Numbered from the stretch's first letter, positions 1 through 9,708 are shown. The stretch: 64,000 nt of DNA from Stutzerimonas zhaodongensis (GCF_003696365.1 NZ_RFFM01000001.1:558001-622000); one strand, 5' to 3'. Notes: generated by a model not told the origin, from the letters alone. A program made the numbers and translations.

Positions 1-1484
1 ATCCGCCCGAAGGCCATGGTGGTGGAGATTTCGCGGTCACCCGAGCCGTCGAGCACAGCTTTGAGTGTGTCCAGCGGCGGCGTAGGAATGCTGAAGCTCT
101 TCGGACGACGCTGCGGCAACGAACCACCCAGCTTCTCGCGGCACTTGCGCAGGTAGCGCATTTCGGCGCTGTCTTCGGCCGGGCGATAGAACGGAAGCTC
201 TTCGAGCTGCGAATCGTTGACCGGAATGTCGAAGCGATCGCGGAATTTCTTCAGGCTGTCGATATCGACTTTCTTGGTGTTGTGGGCGATGTTTTTCGCC
301 TCACCCGCACCGGTGCCGTAACCCTTGATGGTCTTGGCGAGGATGACCGTCGGCTGACCCTTGTGGTTGACCGCCTGATGGTAAGCGGCATAGACCTTGT
401 ACGGGTCGTGGCCGCCGCGGTTGAGCTTCCAGACTTCCTCGTCGGACATGCTCTCGACACGCTTGAGCAGCTCAGGATCAGCACCAAAGAAGTGTTTGCG
501 CACATATGCGCCGTCTTTGGCCTTGTAGTTCTGGTATTCCCCGTCGATCGCCTCGTCCATGCGGCGCTGCATGCGGCCGTCTTCGTCGGCGGCGAACAGC
601 GGATCCCACAGGCGACCCCAGACGACCTTGTTGACGTTCCAGTTGGCGCCTTTGAACACGCCTTCCAGCTCCTGGATGATCTTGCTGTTGCCGCGTACCG
701 GGCCGTCCAGTCGCTGCAGGTTGCAGTTGATGACGAACACCAGGTTGTCGAGGTTCTCGCGGCCGGCCAGGGAGATGGCGCCCAGGGTTTCCGGCTCGTC
801 GCATTCGCCGTCGCCGATGAAGCACCAGACGCGCTGCTTGCCCTTTGGAATGAAGCCGCGGTTTTCCAGGTACTTCATGAAGCGCGCCTGGTAGATCGCG
901 GTAATCGGGCCCAACCCCATGGAGACAGTCGGGAACTGCCAGAAGTCCGGCATCAGGTGCGGGTGCGGGTAGCTCGACAGGCCCTGTCCGTCCACTTCCT
1001 GACGGAAGTTGAGCATCTGGTCTTCGCTCAGGCGGCCTTCGAGGAAAGCACGGGCGTAGATGCCGGGGGAGGCATGGCCCTGATAGTAGATCAGGTCGCC
1101 GCCATGCTCTTCCGTTGGCGCCTGGAAGAAGTAGTTGAAGCCGATGTCATAAAGCGTGGCGCTGGAGGCAAAGGTGGAGATATGACCACCCAGGTCCGGG
1201 TCCTTCATGTTTGCGCGCATCACCATCGCCAGCGCGTTCCAGCGGACCAGGGAGCGGATACGGCGCTCCATGAACAGGTCGCCGGGCATCTTGGCTTCGC
1301 GGGTGACGGGGATGGTGTTGCGGTACGGCGTGGTGATGCCGTATGGCAGCGGTGTGCCGCTGCGGGTGGCCAGTTCCCCCATCCGGGTCATCAGATAGTG
1401 GGCGCGGTCTTCACCTTCGCGGTCGAGAACGGACTCGAGGGCGTCCAGCCATTCCTGGGTTTCGACGGGATCGAGATCTTGCAT
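1..1484 (-). CDS. aceE: Pyruvate dehydrogenase E1 component (partial, C-terminus outside window)
   Basis: Thiamine-diphosphate-dependent E1 of the pyruvate dehydrogenase complex, which decarboxylates pyruvate and passes the acetyl group to the E2 lipoyl domain. The reverse strand from ATG 1484 is open to base 1, giving about 494 residues of a protein usually near 880. The N-terminus has the homodimeric E1 signature (MQDLDPVETQEWLDAL), then HPHLMPDFWQFPT and the thiamine-diphosphate motif region FIGDGECDEPE. A GGAG precedes the ATG. It is divergent from glnE, and two GntR-like palindromes lie 113-176 bp upstream. In Pseudomonas aceF normally follows downstream, here outside the window. Identity is very secure. 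Confidence 0.96.
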   Translation of the reverse strand, partial: MQDLDPVETQEWLDALESVLDREGEDRAHYLMTRMGELATRSGTPLPYGITTPYRNTIPVTREAKMPGDLFMERRIRSLVRWNALAMVMRANMKDPDLGGHISTFASSATLYDIGFNYFFQAPTEEHGGDLIYYQGHASPGIYARAFLEGRLSEDQMLNFRQEVDGQGLSSYPHPHLMPDFWQFPTVSMGLGPITAIYQARFMKYLENRGFIPKGKQRVWCFIGDGECDEPETLGAISLAGRENLDNLVFVINCNLQRLDGPVRGNSKIIQELEGVFKGANWNVNKVVWGRLWDPLFAADEDGRMQRRMDEAIDGEYQNYKAKDGAYVRKHFFGADPELLKRVESMSDEEVWKLNRGGHDPYKVYAAYHQAVNHKGQPTVILAKTIKGYGTGAGEAKNIAHNTKKVDIDSLKKFRDRFDIPVNDSQLEELPFYRPAEDSAEMRYLRKCREKLGGSLPQRRPKSFSIPTPPLDTLKAVLDGSGDREISTTMAFGR

Positions 1485-1596
1485 GGCTTGCTCCAGGGCG
1501 GAAAGGCTTCCAGAATCGGTTGCCTGCTTCGCGGCCGGCTTTGTGGGCCGGTGCGTTTATGTTCTTGGATGATTACCGGGGGTAGAGCCGGGCCCT

Positions 1597-1609
1597 GTAG
1601 TTTTACTAC
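1597..1609. promoter_or_regulatory. GntR/FadR-type operator-like palindrome, proximal to aceE
   Basis: The 13-mer GTAGTTTTACTAC is a perfect palindrome except for its TTT centre, and its core fits the TNGTNNNACNA pattern bound by FadR-subfamily GntR regulators such as PdhR. It lies 113 bp upstream of the aceE start. A second copy in opposite orientation lies at 1648-1660. Regulation of aceE by a PdhR-like or other GntR protein is inferred from the match and position. Confidence 0.5.
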
Positions 1610-1647
1610 AAAACCACCGTTGTTTCAGCCCCCTTCCATTGTCTCTC

Positions 1648-1660
1648 GTAGTAAAACTAC
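1648..1660. promoter_or_regulatory. GntR/FadR-type operator-like palindrome, distal copy
   Basis: GTAGTAAAACTAC is the exact reverse complement of the palindrome at 1597-1609. The two centres are 51 bp apart, close to five helical turns, so bound dimers could lie on the same DNA face. It sits in the middle of the aceE-glnE divergent region and could in principle affect either gene. aceE is the likelier target because PdhR-type regulators control pyruvate dehydrogenase genes in other gammaproteobacteria. Confidence 0.5.
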
Positions 1661-1759
1661 ATCGCAGCGATCTGGCCTGACTCGTTCATTCTTTCGGGAA
1701 AGGCTCTAATCCGGGCGCTCCCGCTTTCTTGCGGCCGTTCTAGGCTTGAAGGAACTTTT

Positions 1760-4705
1760 ATGAGTCTGCCACCACTGGTTGCATTGCCAAAGCCGCTATT
1801 GACATTGGTCACCCGTGCCGAGGAGACGTTCCTCGGTGCTCTGAATGACACATCCGGGACAATGAGTGCACGTCTCGATGCTTGGCCGGCAGAGCGACGT
1901 GATGCCTTTGGCAGAGTGTGCGCGGCCAGCGATTTCGTCATCGAACAGGTTAGCCGAGATCCCGAGATGCTGCTCCGGCTCGCTGATGACGGGCTTCTGG
2001 AACGCTCATTCAAATGCGGCGAGATGCGCTCTATGCTGGCTGAGCTTCTTGTCGATTGCACAGACGAAGACGCCCTGGGCCATCAGTTGCGGCGCTTTCG
2101 GAACCGTCAGCAGGTCCGCATCATCTGGCGTGATCTGACCCGCCAGGCCGATCTTTCCGAGACCTGCGGCGATTTGTCCGACATGGCGGACGCATGCATC
2201 GACTTGGCCTATCAGTGGCTGTACGAGCGGCACTGCGAGCATTCTGGCGTTCCGACCGGCCGACGCAGCGGCCTGCCTCAGCAAATGGTCATCCTTGGAA
2301 TGGGCAAGCTAGGCGCCCGCGAGTTGAATCTCTCGTCCGACATCGATCTGATTTTCGGCTACCCCGAGGGTGGCGAAACCGTGGGGGCGAAGCGCTCGCT
2401 GGACAATCAGGAGTTTTTCGTTCGCCTCGGCCAGCGGCTGATCAAGGCGCTGGATGCGCCAACCCTCGACGGCTTCGTGTTTCGCGTGGACATGCGGCTG
2501 CGGCCATACGGATCTTCCGGCTCGCTTGTCTTGAGCTTCAATGCCCTTGAGCAGTACTACCAGGATCAAGGCCGCGACTGGGAGCGCTACGCCATGATCA
2601 AGGCCCGCGTGGTCGGCGGGGATCAGGCAGCAGGCAAGGAGCTGCTGGAGATGCTTCGGCCCTTCGTCTATCGCCGCTACCTGGATTTTTCCGCCATCGA
2701 CGCGCTGCGCACCATGAAGCAGCTGATCCAGCAGGAGGTACGGCGCAAAGGCATGGCGGCCAATATCAAACTGGGCTCCGGTGGTATCCGCGAAGTGGAG
2801 TTCATCGCCCAGGCGTTTCAGCTGATTCACGGTGGCCGCGACCTCAGCTTGCAGCAGCGCCCGTTGCTGAAGGTGCTCACTATCTTGTCCGGACAGGGCT
2901 ACTTGCCGGCCGCTGCGGTCGATGAGCTGCGTGAGGCTTACGAATTTCTGCGCTATACCGAGCACGCGTTGCAGGCCATCGATGATCGCCAGACGCAGAT
3001 GCTGCCTGACAACCAGACCGACTGTGATCGCGTTGCCTTCATCATGGGCTTCGATGATTGGGAATCCTTCCACCAGCAGCTGTTGTATTGGCGCGGTCGG
3101 GTCGACTGGCATTTCCGTCAGGTCATTGCCGATCCGGACGAAGACGAGGAAAGCGAAGGCGAGGCACTGGTAGGCGGCGAGTGGTTGCCATTATGGGAGC
3201 AGGACTGGGACGAGGAATTCGCCTGTCGCCAGCTCAGCGATGCAGGCTTTCGCGACGGTCAGGCCGCTTGCCAGCGTCTTGCAGCGTTACGCAGCGGCAA
3301 TCAGGTGAGAACCATGCAGCGCTTGGGGCGCGAGAGGCTCGATGCCTTCATCCCCCGACTGCTGGCTCAGGCGGTGGATCAGGATGATCCGGACCTGGTG
3401 CTCGAACGCGTGCTGCCGCTGGTCGAGGCGGTTGCACGTCGTTCCGCCTACCTGGTGCTGCTGACCGAAAATCCGGGCGCGTTGCAGCGTTTGCTGGAGC
3501 TGTGCGCCGGAAGCCCTTGGATTGCCGAGCAGATCGCGCGTTTCCCCTTGCTGCTCGATGAATTGCTAAATGCCGGACGGCTGTTCAGCCCGCCGCTGGC
3601 TCCGGAACTCGCGGCCGAGCTACGCGAGCGGCTGGCGCGCATTCCCGAGGACGATCTCGAGCAGCAGATGGAAGCCCTGCGGCACTTCAAGCTTGCGCAT
3701 CGCCTGCGCGTCGCGGCGTCGGAGATCGCCGGCACCTTGCCGCTGATGAAGGTCAGCGACTACTTGACGTGGTTGGCCGAAGCCATTCTTGAACAAGTGC
3801 TTGCGCTAGCCTGGCGACACACTGTCGCACGCCATGGCCAGCCGCGAAGGGTCGACGGTTCGTTGTGCGACCCGGCCTTCATCATTCTCGGATACGGCAA
3901 GGTGGGCGGTCTCGAGTTCGGCCACGGATCGGACCTGGATCTGGTGTTCATTCATGATGGTGATCCCAATGCCGAAACCGACGGCGCCAAGCCGATCGAT
4001 GGCGCGCAGTTCTACACGCGGCTGGGCCAACGCATCATTCACTTGCTGACCACGCAGACCACGTCCGGACTGCTCTACGAGGTCGACATGCGCCTGCGTC
4101 CGTCGGGCGTATCTGGGTTGCTGGTAAGTTCGTTGAGCGCGTTCGATCGGTATCAGACCGATGAGGCGTGGACGTGGGAACACCAGGCGCTGGTGAGGGC
4201 GCGGGTGCTGGTGGGGTGCCCGCAATTGGCTGCTGATTTCGAGAAAGTCCGCGCATCCGTTCTGGCGCGCGCGCGTGATCTTGACCAGCTCCGTCGAGAA
4301 GTCAGCGAGATGCGCGCCAAGATGCGCGACAACCTCGGCACCCGTGCCACCCAGGCTGGTACGGCGGAGAAGGCGTTCCTGGCTGATGGCGAGTTCAATC
4401 TCAAGCAGGATGCCGGTGGTATCGTCGATATCGAATTTATGGTGCAATACGCGGCTTTGGCGTGGTCGCACCAGCATCCGCAACTGCTGCGCTATACCGA
4501 CAATATCCGCATCCTCGATGGGTTGGAGCAGGCCGGGTTGATGACCGGCGATGAGGTTCGGCTGCTGCAGGATGCCTACAAGGCGTACCGTGCCGCGGCC
4601 CACCGGCAATCACTGCAGAAACTGCCTGGCGTTGTGAGCGGAGATCAATTTCATGACGAGCGTCGCGCGGTGATGCGCATCTGGCGCGAGCTGGGACTCA
4701 GCTGA
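1760..4705 (+). CDS. glnE: Bifunctional glutamine synthetase adenylyltransferase/adenylyl-removing enzyme
   Basis: Adds or removes AMP on a tyrosine of glutamine synthetase in response to PII protein and glutamine, so it sets nitrogen assimilation. The 981 residues match the usual size. Both nucleotidyltransferase domains are visible: an N-terminal one with SSDIDLIFGYPEGGE near residue 192 (removal) and a C-terminal one with GSDLDLVF near residue 723 (addition). The ATG at 1760 follows AAGGA at 1749-1753. The gene is divergent from aceE and 39 bp upstream of ilvE, the same neighbours as in P. aeruginosa. No frame disruption is seen. Confidence 0.97.
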   Translation: MSLPPLVALPKPLLTLVTRAEETFLGALNDTSGTMSARLDAWPAERRDAFGRVCAASDFVIEQVSRDPEMLLRLADDGLLERSFKCGEMRSMLAELLVDCTDEDALGHQLRRFRNRQQVRIIWRDLTRQADLSETCGDLSDMADACIDLAYQWLYERHCEHSGVPTGRRSGLPQQMVILGMGKLGARELNLSSDIDLIFGYPEGGETVGAKRSLDNQEFFVRLGQRLIKALDAPTLDGFVFRVDMRLRPYGSSGSLVLSFNALEQYYQDQGRDWERYAMIKARVVGGDQAAGKELLEMLRPFVYRRYLDFSAIDALRTMKQLIQQEVRRKGMAANIKLGSGGIREVEFIAQAFQLIHGGRDLSLQQRPLLKVLTILSGQGYLPAAAVDELREAYEFLRYTEHALQAIDDRQTQMLPDNQTDCDRVAFIMGFDDWESFHQQLLYWRGRVDWHFRQVIADPDEDEESEGEALVGGEWLPLWEQDWDEEFACRQLSDAGFRDGQAACQRLAALRSGNQVRTMQRLGRERLDAFIPRLLAQAVDQDDPDLVLERVLPLVEAVARRSAYLVLLTENPGALQRLLELCAGSPWIAEQIARFPLLLDELLNAGRLFSPPLAPELAAELRERLARIPEDDLEQQMEALRHFKLAHRLRVAASEIAGTLPLMKVSDYLTWLAEAILEQVLALAWRHTVARHGQPRRVDGSLCDPAFIILGYGKVGGLEFGHGSDLDLVFIHDGDPNAETDGAKPIDGAQFYTRLGQRIIHLLTTQTTSGLLYEVDMRLRPSGVSGLLVSSLSAFDRYQTDEAWTWEHQALVRARVLVGCPQLAADFEKVRASVLARARDLDQLRREVSEMRAKMRDNLGTRATQAGTAEKAFLADGEFNLKQDAGGIVDIEFMVQYAALAWSHQHPQLLRYTDNIRILDGLEQAGLMTGDEVRLLQDAYKAYRAAAHRQSLQKLPGVVSGDQFHDERRAVMRIWRELGLS

Positions 4706-4744
4706 TCTCGTCAAACAGCATTTACCGAATTCGAGGTGGCAACA

Positions 4745-5668
4745 ATGTCGATGTCCGATCGTGATGGCGTGATCTGGTATGACGGTGAGATGGTGCAGTG
4801 GCGCGATGCGACCACCCATGTGCTGACTCACACTCTGCATTACGGTATGGGCGTTTTCGAAGGCGTACGTGCCTATAACACGCCGGCCGGCACCGCGATC
4901 TTTCGCCTGCAGGCGCATACCGATCGATTGTTCGACTCGGCGCATATCATGAATATGAAAATGCCGTACTCGAAGGAAGAGATTAACGAGGCGACCCGCG
5001 CTGCAGTGCGTGAGAACAATCTCGAAAGCGCCTACATCCGCCCGATGGTGTTCTACGGATCAGAAGGCATGGGGCTGCGCGCCAGCGGCCTGAAGGTGCA
5101 TGTCATCGTAGCTGCCTGGCATTGGGGCGCGTACATGGGCGACGAGGCGCTGGAAAAAGGCATCAAGGTGCGCACCAGCTCCTTCACCCGCCACCACGTC
5201 AATATCAGCATGACCCGCGCCAAATCCAATGGTGCCTATATCAACTCCATGTTGGCCTTGCAGGAAGCTATCTCTGGCGGCGCTGATGAGGCGCTTATGC
5301 TGGACCCTGAAGGCTATGTAGCTGAGGGCTCGGGCGAGAACATCTTCATCATCAAAGATGGAGTGATCTACACGCCCGAAGTCACTGCCTGCCTCAACGG
5401 TATCACCCGCGGCACCGTTCTTACCCTCGCCGAGGAGCTGGGTATCAAGGTTGTGGAGAAGCGCATCACCCGGGACGAGGTCTACATCGCTGACGAGGCG
5501 TTCTTTACCGGCACTGCTGCTGAAGTCACCCCGATCCGTGAAGTGGATGGGCGCAATATCGGCATCGGCCGTCGTGGCCCGGTAACCGAGCGCGTGCAGA
5601 AAGCCTACTTCGATCTGGTGTCCGGCAAGACCGATGCGCACGCTGAATGGCGGACTCTGGTCAAGTAA
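4745..5668 (+). CDS. ilvE: Branched-chain amino acid aminotransferase
   Basis: Fold-type IV PLP aminotransferase for the last step of leucine, isoleucine and valine synthesis, using glutamate as amino donor. Visible motifs are the start region RDGVIWYDGE, GVFEGVRAY, the PLP-lysine region RAKSNGAYINS (lysine near residue 160), and EGSGENIFI and TRGTVL further on. I chose ATG 4745 (MSMSDRDG, 307 residues) over GTG 4736: GAGG at 4733-4736 is well spaced for 4745, and Pseudomonas homologues begin MSMADRDG. It probably shares a transcript with glnE. Confidence 0.95.
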   Translation: MSMSDRDGVIWYDGEMVQWRDATTHVLTHTLHYGMGVFEGVRAYNTPAGTAIFRLQAHTDRLFDSAHIMNMKMPYSKEEINEATRAAVRENNLESAYIRPMVFYGSEGMGLRASGLKVHVIVAAWHWGAYMGDEALEKGIKVRTSSFTRHHVNISMTRAKSNGAYINSMLALQEAISGGADEALMLDPEGYVAEGSGENIFIIKDGVIYTPEVTACLNGITRGTVLTLAEELGIKVVEKRITRDEVYIADEAFFTGTAAEVTPIREVDGRNIGIGRRGPVTERVQKAYFDLVSGKTDAHAEWRTLVK

Positions 5669-5747
5669 GCGCCGGGTCCGTCGCAGGCACGAGCTGCGTG
5701 AGCTGCTCGCGCTTGCAGCCTGAGGCCTGAAGCTTGAAGCTGCCCTT

Positions 5748-6782
5748 ATGAATATTCTGATTGTGGGTCCCAGCTGGGTCGGCGACATGGTGATGGCGCA
5801 GACCTTGTTCATGTGTCTGAAACAGCGCCACCCTGACTGCCAGATTGATGTGCTCGCGCCGGAATGGAGTCGTCCTATCCTCGAGCGCATGCCCGAGGTG
5901 CGGCAGGCGCTGAGTTTTCCGGTTGGGCACGGTGTGCTCGACATGGCGACGCGGCGCAACATCGCCCAGAGCCTGCGGGGGAAATATCAACAGGCGATCC
6001 TGTTGCCCAACTCGCTTAAATCAGCTCTTGTGCCTTTCTTTGCCGGTATTCCCAAGCGCACCGGTTGGCGCGGCGAGATGCGCTTCGGCCTGCTCAACGA
6101 CATGCGCAAGCTGGACAAACAGCGCTATCCGCTGATGATCGAGCGCTTCATGGCGCTGGCTTACAAGCCCGGTGCCGAGTTGCCCAAGCCCTATCCGAAC
6201 CCGTCGCTGCGCATTGTTGAGGAAACACGCGATGTCGCTCTGGCTCGCTTTGGGTTGTCGCTCGATCGGCCAGTGTTGGCGCTCTGTCCCGGAGCCGAGT
6301 TCGGTGAGTCCAAGCGCTGGCCAGCAGAGCATTTCGCGAAGGTCGCGGAGGTCAAGATCCGCGATGGCTGGCAGGTGTGGCTGTTCGGCTCCAAGAATGA
6401 TCACGCTGTGGGAGAAGGTATCGTGCAGGGGCTGATCCCTGGGCTGCGCGAGGAAGCGGTCAATCTCGCCGGAGAGACCAGCCTGGCTGAAGCCATTGAT
6501 CTGCTCTCCTGCGCTGAGGCGGTGGTCTCCAATGACTCGGGACTGATGCACGTCGCCGCTGCGCTCGGTCGTCCGCTGGTGTCCATTTATGGCTCTACCT
6601 CGCCTGCGTTCACGCCGCCGCTGTCGGACCAGGTCGAGGTGGTGCGCCTTGGGCTCGATTGCAGTCCCTGTTTTGACCGGACTTGCCGCTTCGGCCACAA
6701 CAACTGCATGCGTGAACTGAAGCCGCGCCCGGTCATTGAGGCGCTGGAACGCCTGGCTCCTCAATCGATAGAGGTACGCTGA
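5748..6782 (+). CDS. waaF: ADP-heptose:LPS heptosyltransferase II
   Basis: Family GT9 enzyme that adds the second heptose to the LPS inner core at the cytoplasmic face of the inner membrane. The N-terminus MNILIVGPSWVGDMVM is diagnostic. Further on are LCPGAEFGESKRWP (donor-binding loop) and VSNDSGLMHVAAALGRPLVSIYG. Its 344 residues are normal length. It is the first gene of a tight run, with its TGA (6780-6782) abutting the GTG of waaC. The 79 bp gap to ilvE contains the short imperfect direct repeats GCCTGAGGCCTGAAGCTTGAAGCTG. Confidence 0.96.
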   Translation: MNILIVGPSWVGDMVMAQTLFMCLKQRHPDCQIDVLAPEWSRPILERMPEVRQALSFPVGHGVLDMATRRNIAQSLRGKYQQAILLPNSLKSALVPFFAGIPKRTGWRGEMRFGLLNDMRKLDKQRYPLMIERFMALAYKPGAELPKPYPNPSLRIVEETRDVALARFGLSLDRPVLALCPGAEFGESKRWPAEHFAKVAEVKIRDGWQVWLFGSKNDHAVGEGIVQGLIPGLREEAVNLAGETSLAEAIDLLSCAEAVVSNDSGLMHVAAALGRPLVSIYGSTSPAFTPPLSDQVEVVRLGLDCSPCFDRTCRFGHNNCMRELKPRPVIEALERLAPQSIEVR

Positions 6783-7784
6783 GTGAGAGTGCTGCTGGTC
6801 AAGACCTCTTCGTTGGGTGACGTGGTGCATACGCTCCCGGCGCTGACCGATGCCCAGCAGTCGATTCCGGGTATCGAGTTCGACTGGGTGGTGGAGGAGG
6901 GCTTCGCGGAGATTCCCGCCTGGCATCCAGCCGTCTCCCAGGTCATCCCCGTGGCGATCCGTCGCTGGCGCAGGCATCCATTTCAAGCGCTACGCTCCGG
7001 TGAGTGGTCGCGCTTCAAGTCTCGGCTGAGCGAGACGCGCTATGACTTGGTGATCGATGCACAAGGGCTGGTCAAGAGCGCCTGGTTGACCCGATACGTC
7101 AAGGCACCTGTCGCAGGGCTGGACCGCGAGTCAGCGCGCGAGCCGTTGGCATCTCGCTTCTATGATCGGCGATACGCCATCGCGCGGGATCAGCACGCCC
7201 TCGAGCGCGTTCGGCAACTGTTCGCTCAATCGCTCGGCTACTCGGTGCCCGAGACAGTTGCCGATTACGGTCTGGATCGTAATCAGTTAGCCACGCCGGG
7301 CGACCAACCTTATCTGCTGTTTCTGCATGGCACTACCTGGGCGAGCAAGCATTGGCCTGAAGATTATTGGCGCGAATTGGCCGAGCGCATGAGTGAATTT
7401 GGCTGGTCGATTCGGTTGCCATGGGGCAATGCAGACGAGAAGGCCCGCGCCGAGCGGATTGCAGAAGGCCTCTCGAGTGTTTCAGTGTTGCCCAAGCTGA
7501 ATCTCGGAGGGATCGCCAAGGTCGTTGCCGGAGCGCGTGCCTGCGTTGCCGTCGACACTGGGCTTGGGCACCTAGCCGCCGCGTTGGACGTCCCGAGCAT
7601 CTCGCTTTATGGGCCGACCTTACCTGGTCGAGTGGGCGCTTATGGTCGCTCGCAGATCCACCTCTGTGCATCCGGGCCGAACGCCGGCAAGGGCGATCGC
7701 CACAAACCCTGTTTTGACGACTTGCCAGCAGAGCGGGTCGCCAGCGAACTCAAGGCCCTGTTGCGGTCGTCGGAGACAACCTGA
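6783..7784 (+). CDS. waaC: ADP-heptose:LPS heptosyltransferase I
   Basis: GT9 enzyme that adds the first L-glycero-D-manno-heptose to Kdo. N-terminus MRVLLVKTSSLGDVVHTLPAL is the family signature. Later motifs include LLFLHGTTWASKHWPE and VAVDTGLGHLAAAL. Its 333 residues fit the family. The GTG start directly follows the waaF stop, and its TGA overlaps the waaG ATG by one base, so translation is probably coupled. It works before WaaF in the pathway, although it lies after it on the DNA. Confidence 0.96.
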   Translation: MRVLLVKTSSLGDVVHTLPALTDAQQSIPGIEFDWVVEEGFAEIPAWHPAVSQVIPVAIRRWRRHPFQALRSGEWSRFKSRLSETRYDLVIDAQGLVKSAWLTRYVKAPVAGLDRESAREPLASRFYDRRYAIARDQHALERVRQLFAQSLGYSVPETVADYGLDRNQLATPGDQPYLLFLHGTTWASKHWPEDYWRELAERMSEFGWSIRLPWGNADEKARAERIAEGLSSVSVLPKLNLGGIAKVVAGARACVAVDTGLGHLAAALDVPSISLYGPTLPGRVGAYGRSQIHLCASGPNAGKGDRHKPCFDDLPAERVASELKALLRSSETT

Positions 7785-8905
7785 TGCAACTGGCCTTCAT
7801 TCTGTACAAGTATTTTCCCTTCGGTGGGCTGCAGCGCGACTTCATGCGCATCGCCTTGGAATGTCAACGTCGCGGCCATGCGATTCGTGTCTACGCGATG
7901 ATCTGGGAGGGTGATGTTCCAGACGGTTTCGACGTGCTGATCGCGCCGGTCAAGGCAGTCTTCAACCATACCCGCAATGAGCGCTTTACCGCATGGGTCG
8001 AGGCTGACCTGGCCAAGCGCCCGGTGGATCGAGTGGTCGGCTTCAACAAGATGCCTGGGCTCGATGTCTATTACGCTGCCGATCCGTGTTTTGAAGACAA
8101 GGCGCAGACCCTGCGCAATCCCATCTATCGCCGCTGGGGTCGTTACAAACATTTCGCCGAGTATGAGCGCGCCGTCTTTGATCCACGCTCCAAGACCGAG
8201 ATCCTGATGATCTCCGAGGTCCAGCAGCCTCTATTCGTCAAGCACTACGCAACGCCGGCCGAGCGCTTTCATCTGCTGCCGCCGGGCATTGATCAGGATC
8301 GGCGTGCGCCAAGCGATGCTGCGGGCGTTCGTCGGGCCTTTCGTGAAGAGTTTGAAGTGGCGGATGACGAGCTGTTGCTGGTGCAAATCGGCTCAGGCTT
8401 CAAAACCAAGGGGCTCGATCGCAGCCTCAGGGCGGTGGCCTCGTTGCCTCGGGAGCTCAAGAAGCGCACCCGTCTTTTCGTCATCGGGCAGGATGATCCA
8501 AAGTCGTTCCAACTGCAGGCCAAAACGCTGGGAATTTCCAGTCACGTTGTGTTTCTCAAGGGGCGCAGCGACATCCCACGTTTTCTTCTCGGAGCAGATT
8601 TGTTGATCCATCCGGCTTACAACGAAAACACCGGCACTGTCCTTTTGGAAGCGCTAGTGGCGGGGCTGCCTGTACTGGTGACGGATGTCTGTGGTTACGC
8701 CCATTACATCGCTGATGCGAACTGTGGCCTAGTAGTGAGTAGTCCTTTCGACCAGGCTGAGCTCGACCGACTGCTGGCCGAAATGCTTGCCGATGACGAG
8801 CATCGCGGGAAATGGGCCATCAATGCCTTGGCTTACGCCGACCAGGCGGACCTCTACAGCATGCCTGAGCGGGCGGCCGACGTGATCCTGGCGGAGCGGT
8901 CATGA
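7784..8905 (+). CDS. waaG: LPS core glycosyltransferase WaaG (GT4)
   Basis: Adds the first outer-core hexose to heptose II. In enterobacteria this is glucose; in pseudomonads the sugar is probably an amino sugar, which the sequence cannot settle. The 373-residue GT-B protein begins MQLAFILYKYFPFGGLQRDF, with IGSGFKTKGLDRSL in the middle and the acceptor/donor motif HPAYNENTGTVLLEALVAG near the C-terminus (EX7E type). It overlaps waaC by 1 bp and waaP by 4 bp (ATGA), which fixes it inside the core operon. Confidence 0.95.
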   Translation: MQLAFILYKYFPFGGLQRDFMRIALECQRRGHAIRVYAMIWEGDVPDGFDVLIAPVKAVFNHTRNERFTAWVEADLAKRPVDRVVGFNKMPGLDVYYAADPCFEDKAQTLRNPIYRRWGRYKHFAEYERAVFDPRSKTEILMISEVQQPLFVKHYATPAERFHLLPPGIDQDRRAPSDAAGVRRAFREEFEVADDELLLVQIGSGFKTKGLDRSLRAVASLPRELKKRTRLFVIGQDDPKSFQLQAKTLGISSHVVFLKGRSDIPRFLLGADLLIHPAYNENTGTVLLEALVAGLPVLVTDVCGYAHYIADANCGLVVSSPFDQAELDRLLAEMLADDEHRGKWAINALAYADQADLYSMPERAADVILAERS

Positions 8906-9708
8906 AGCTGATTCTTGCCGAACCATTCAAGACACTCTGGGCCGGACGAGATCCGTTCGACGCCGTGGAGCAGTTGCAGGGCCAAGTTTACCGAGAGCTC
9001 GAAGGTCGGCGGACCTTGCGTACCGAGGTCAACGGGAAAGGTTACTTCGTCAAGATTCATCGCGGTATCGGCTGGGGCGAGATCTTCAAAAACCTCAGCA
9101 CCGCCAAGTTGCCGGTCCTGGGAGCCGGGCAGGAATGGCGAGCCATTCAGCGCCTGCACGAGGTAGGCGTCCCGACTATGACCGCGGTGGCCTATGGCGA
9201 ACGTGGCAGCAACCCTGCCGCTCAGCATTCGTTCATCGTCACTGAAGAACTGGCACCCACTATCAGCCTCGAAGATTTCAGCGCCGATTGGCTGGCCAAC
9301 CCCCCCGAACCGAGGCTCAAGCGCGCGTTGATCGCTGAAGTTGCTCGCATGACCGGCACCATGCATCGCGCCGGCGTGAACCATCGCGACTGCTACATCT
9401 GCCATTTTCTGCTGCATACCGCCATGCCGGTTACCGCTAAGGACTTGCGACTTTCGCTGATCGACCTCCACCGCGCTCAGGTGCGTGAAAGCACCCCGCG
9501 CCGCTGGCGCGACAAGGATCTGGCGGGATTGTATTTCTCGGCATTGGGCATAGGCCTGACGGAACGCGACAAGCTGCGCTTTATCCGCGTCTATTTTCAA
9601 AAGCCATTGCGCGAGATCCTGCGCGGCGAAGCCCGACTTCTGGCTGAGTTACAGCACAAGGCGCGCAGGCTTCTTGCTCGCAAGGAACGCTATGGAGACG
9701 CGCTCTGA
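8902..9708 (+). CDS. waaP: LPS core heptose I kinase
   Basis: Phosphorylates heptose I of the inner core using ATP. This phosphate helps cross-link the outer membrane and is essential in P. aeruginosa. The 268 residues equal the P. aeruginosa length as I remember it. The nucleotide-binding lysine is in YFVKIHRG and the catalytic loop is NHRDCYICHFLL, with its Asp at residue 163, matching the Asp163 reported for P. aeruginosa WaaP. The metal-binding segment is LIDLHRAQ. It overlaps waaG by 4 bp and wapP by 1 bp. All kinase residues look intact. Confidence 0.95.
   Translation: MKLILAEPFKTLWAGRDPFDAVEQLQGQVYRELEGRRTLRTEVNGKGYFVKIHRGIGWGEIFKNLSTAKLPVLGAGQEWRAIQRLHEVGVPTMTAVAYGERGSNPAAQHSFIVTEELAPTISLEDFSADWLANPPEPRLKRALIAEVARMTGTMHRAGVNHRDCYICHFLLHTAMPVTAKDLRLSLIDLHRAQVRESTPRRWRDKDLAGLYFSALGIGLTERDKLRFIRVYFQKPLREILRGEARLLAELQHKARRLLARKERYGDAL

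Noticed and set aside
282..1709. 475-residue plus-strand ORF opposite aceE
   Set aside because: It is the antisense shadow of a well-recognised aceE frame; its translation has no family motif and it has no ribosome site.
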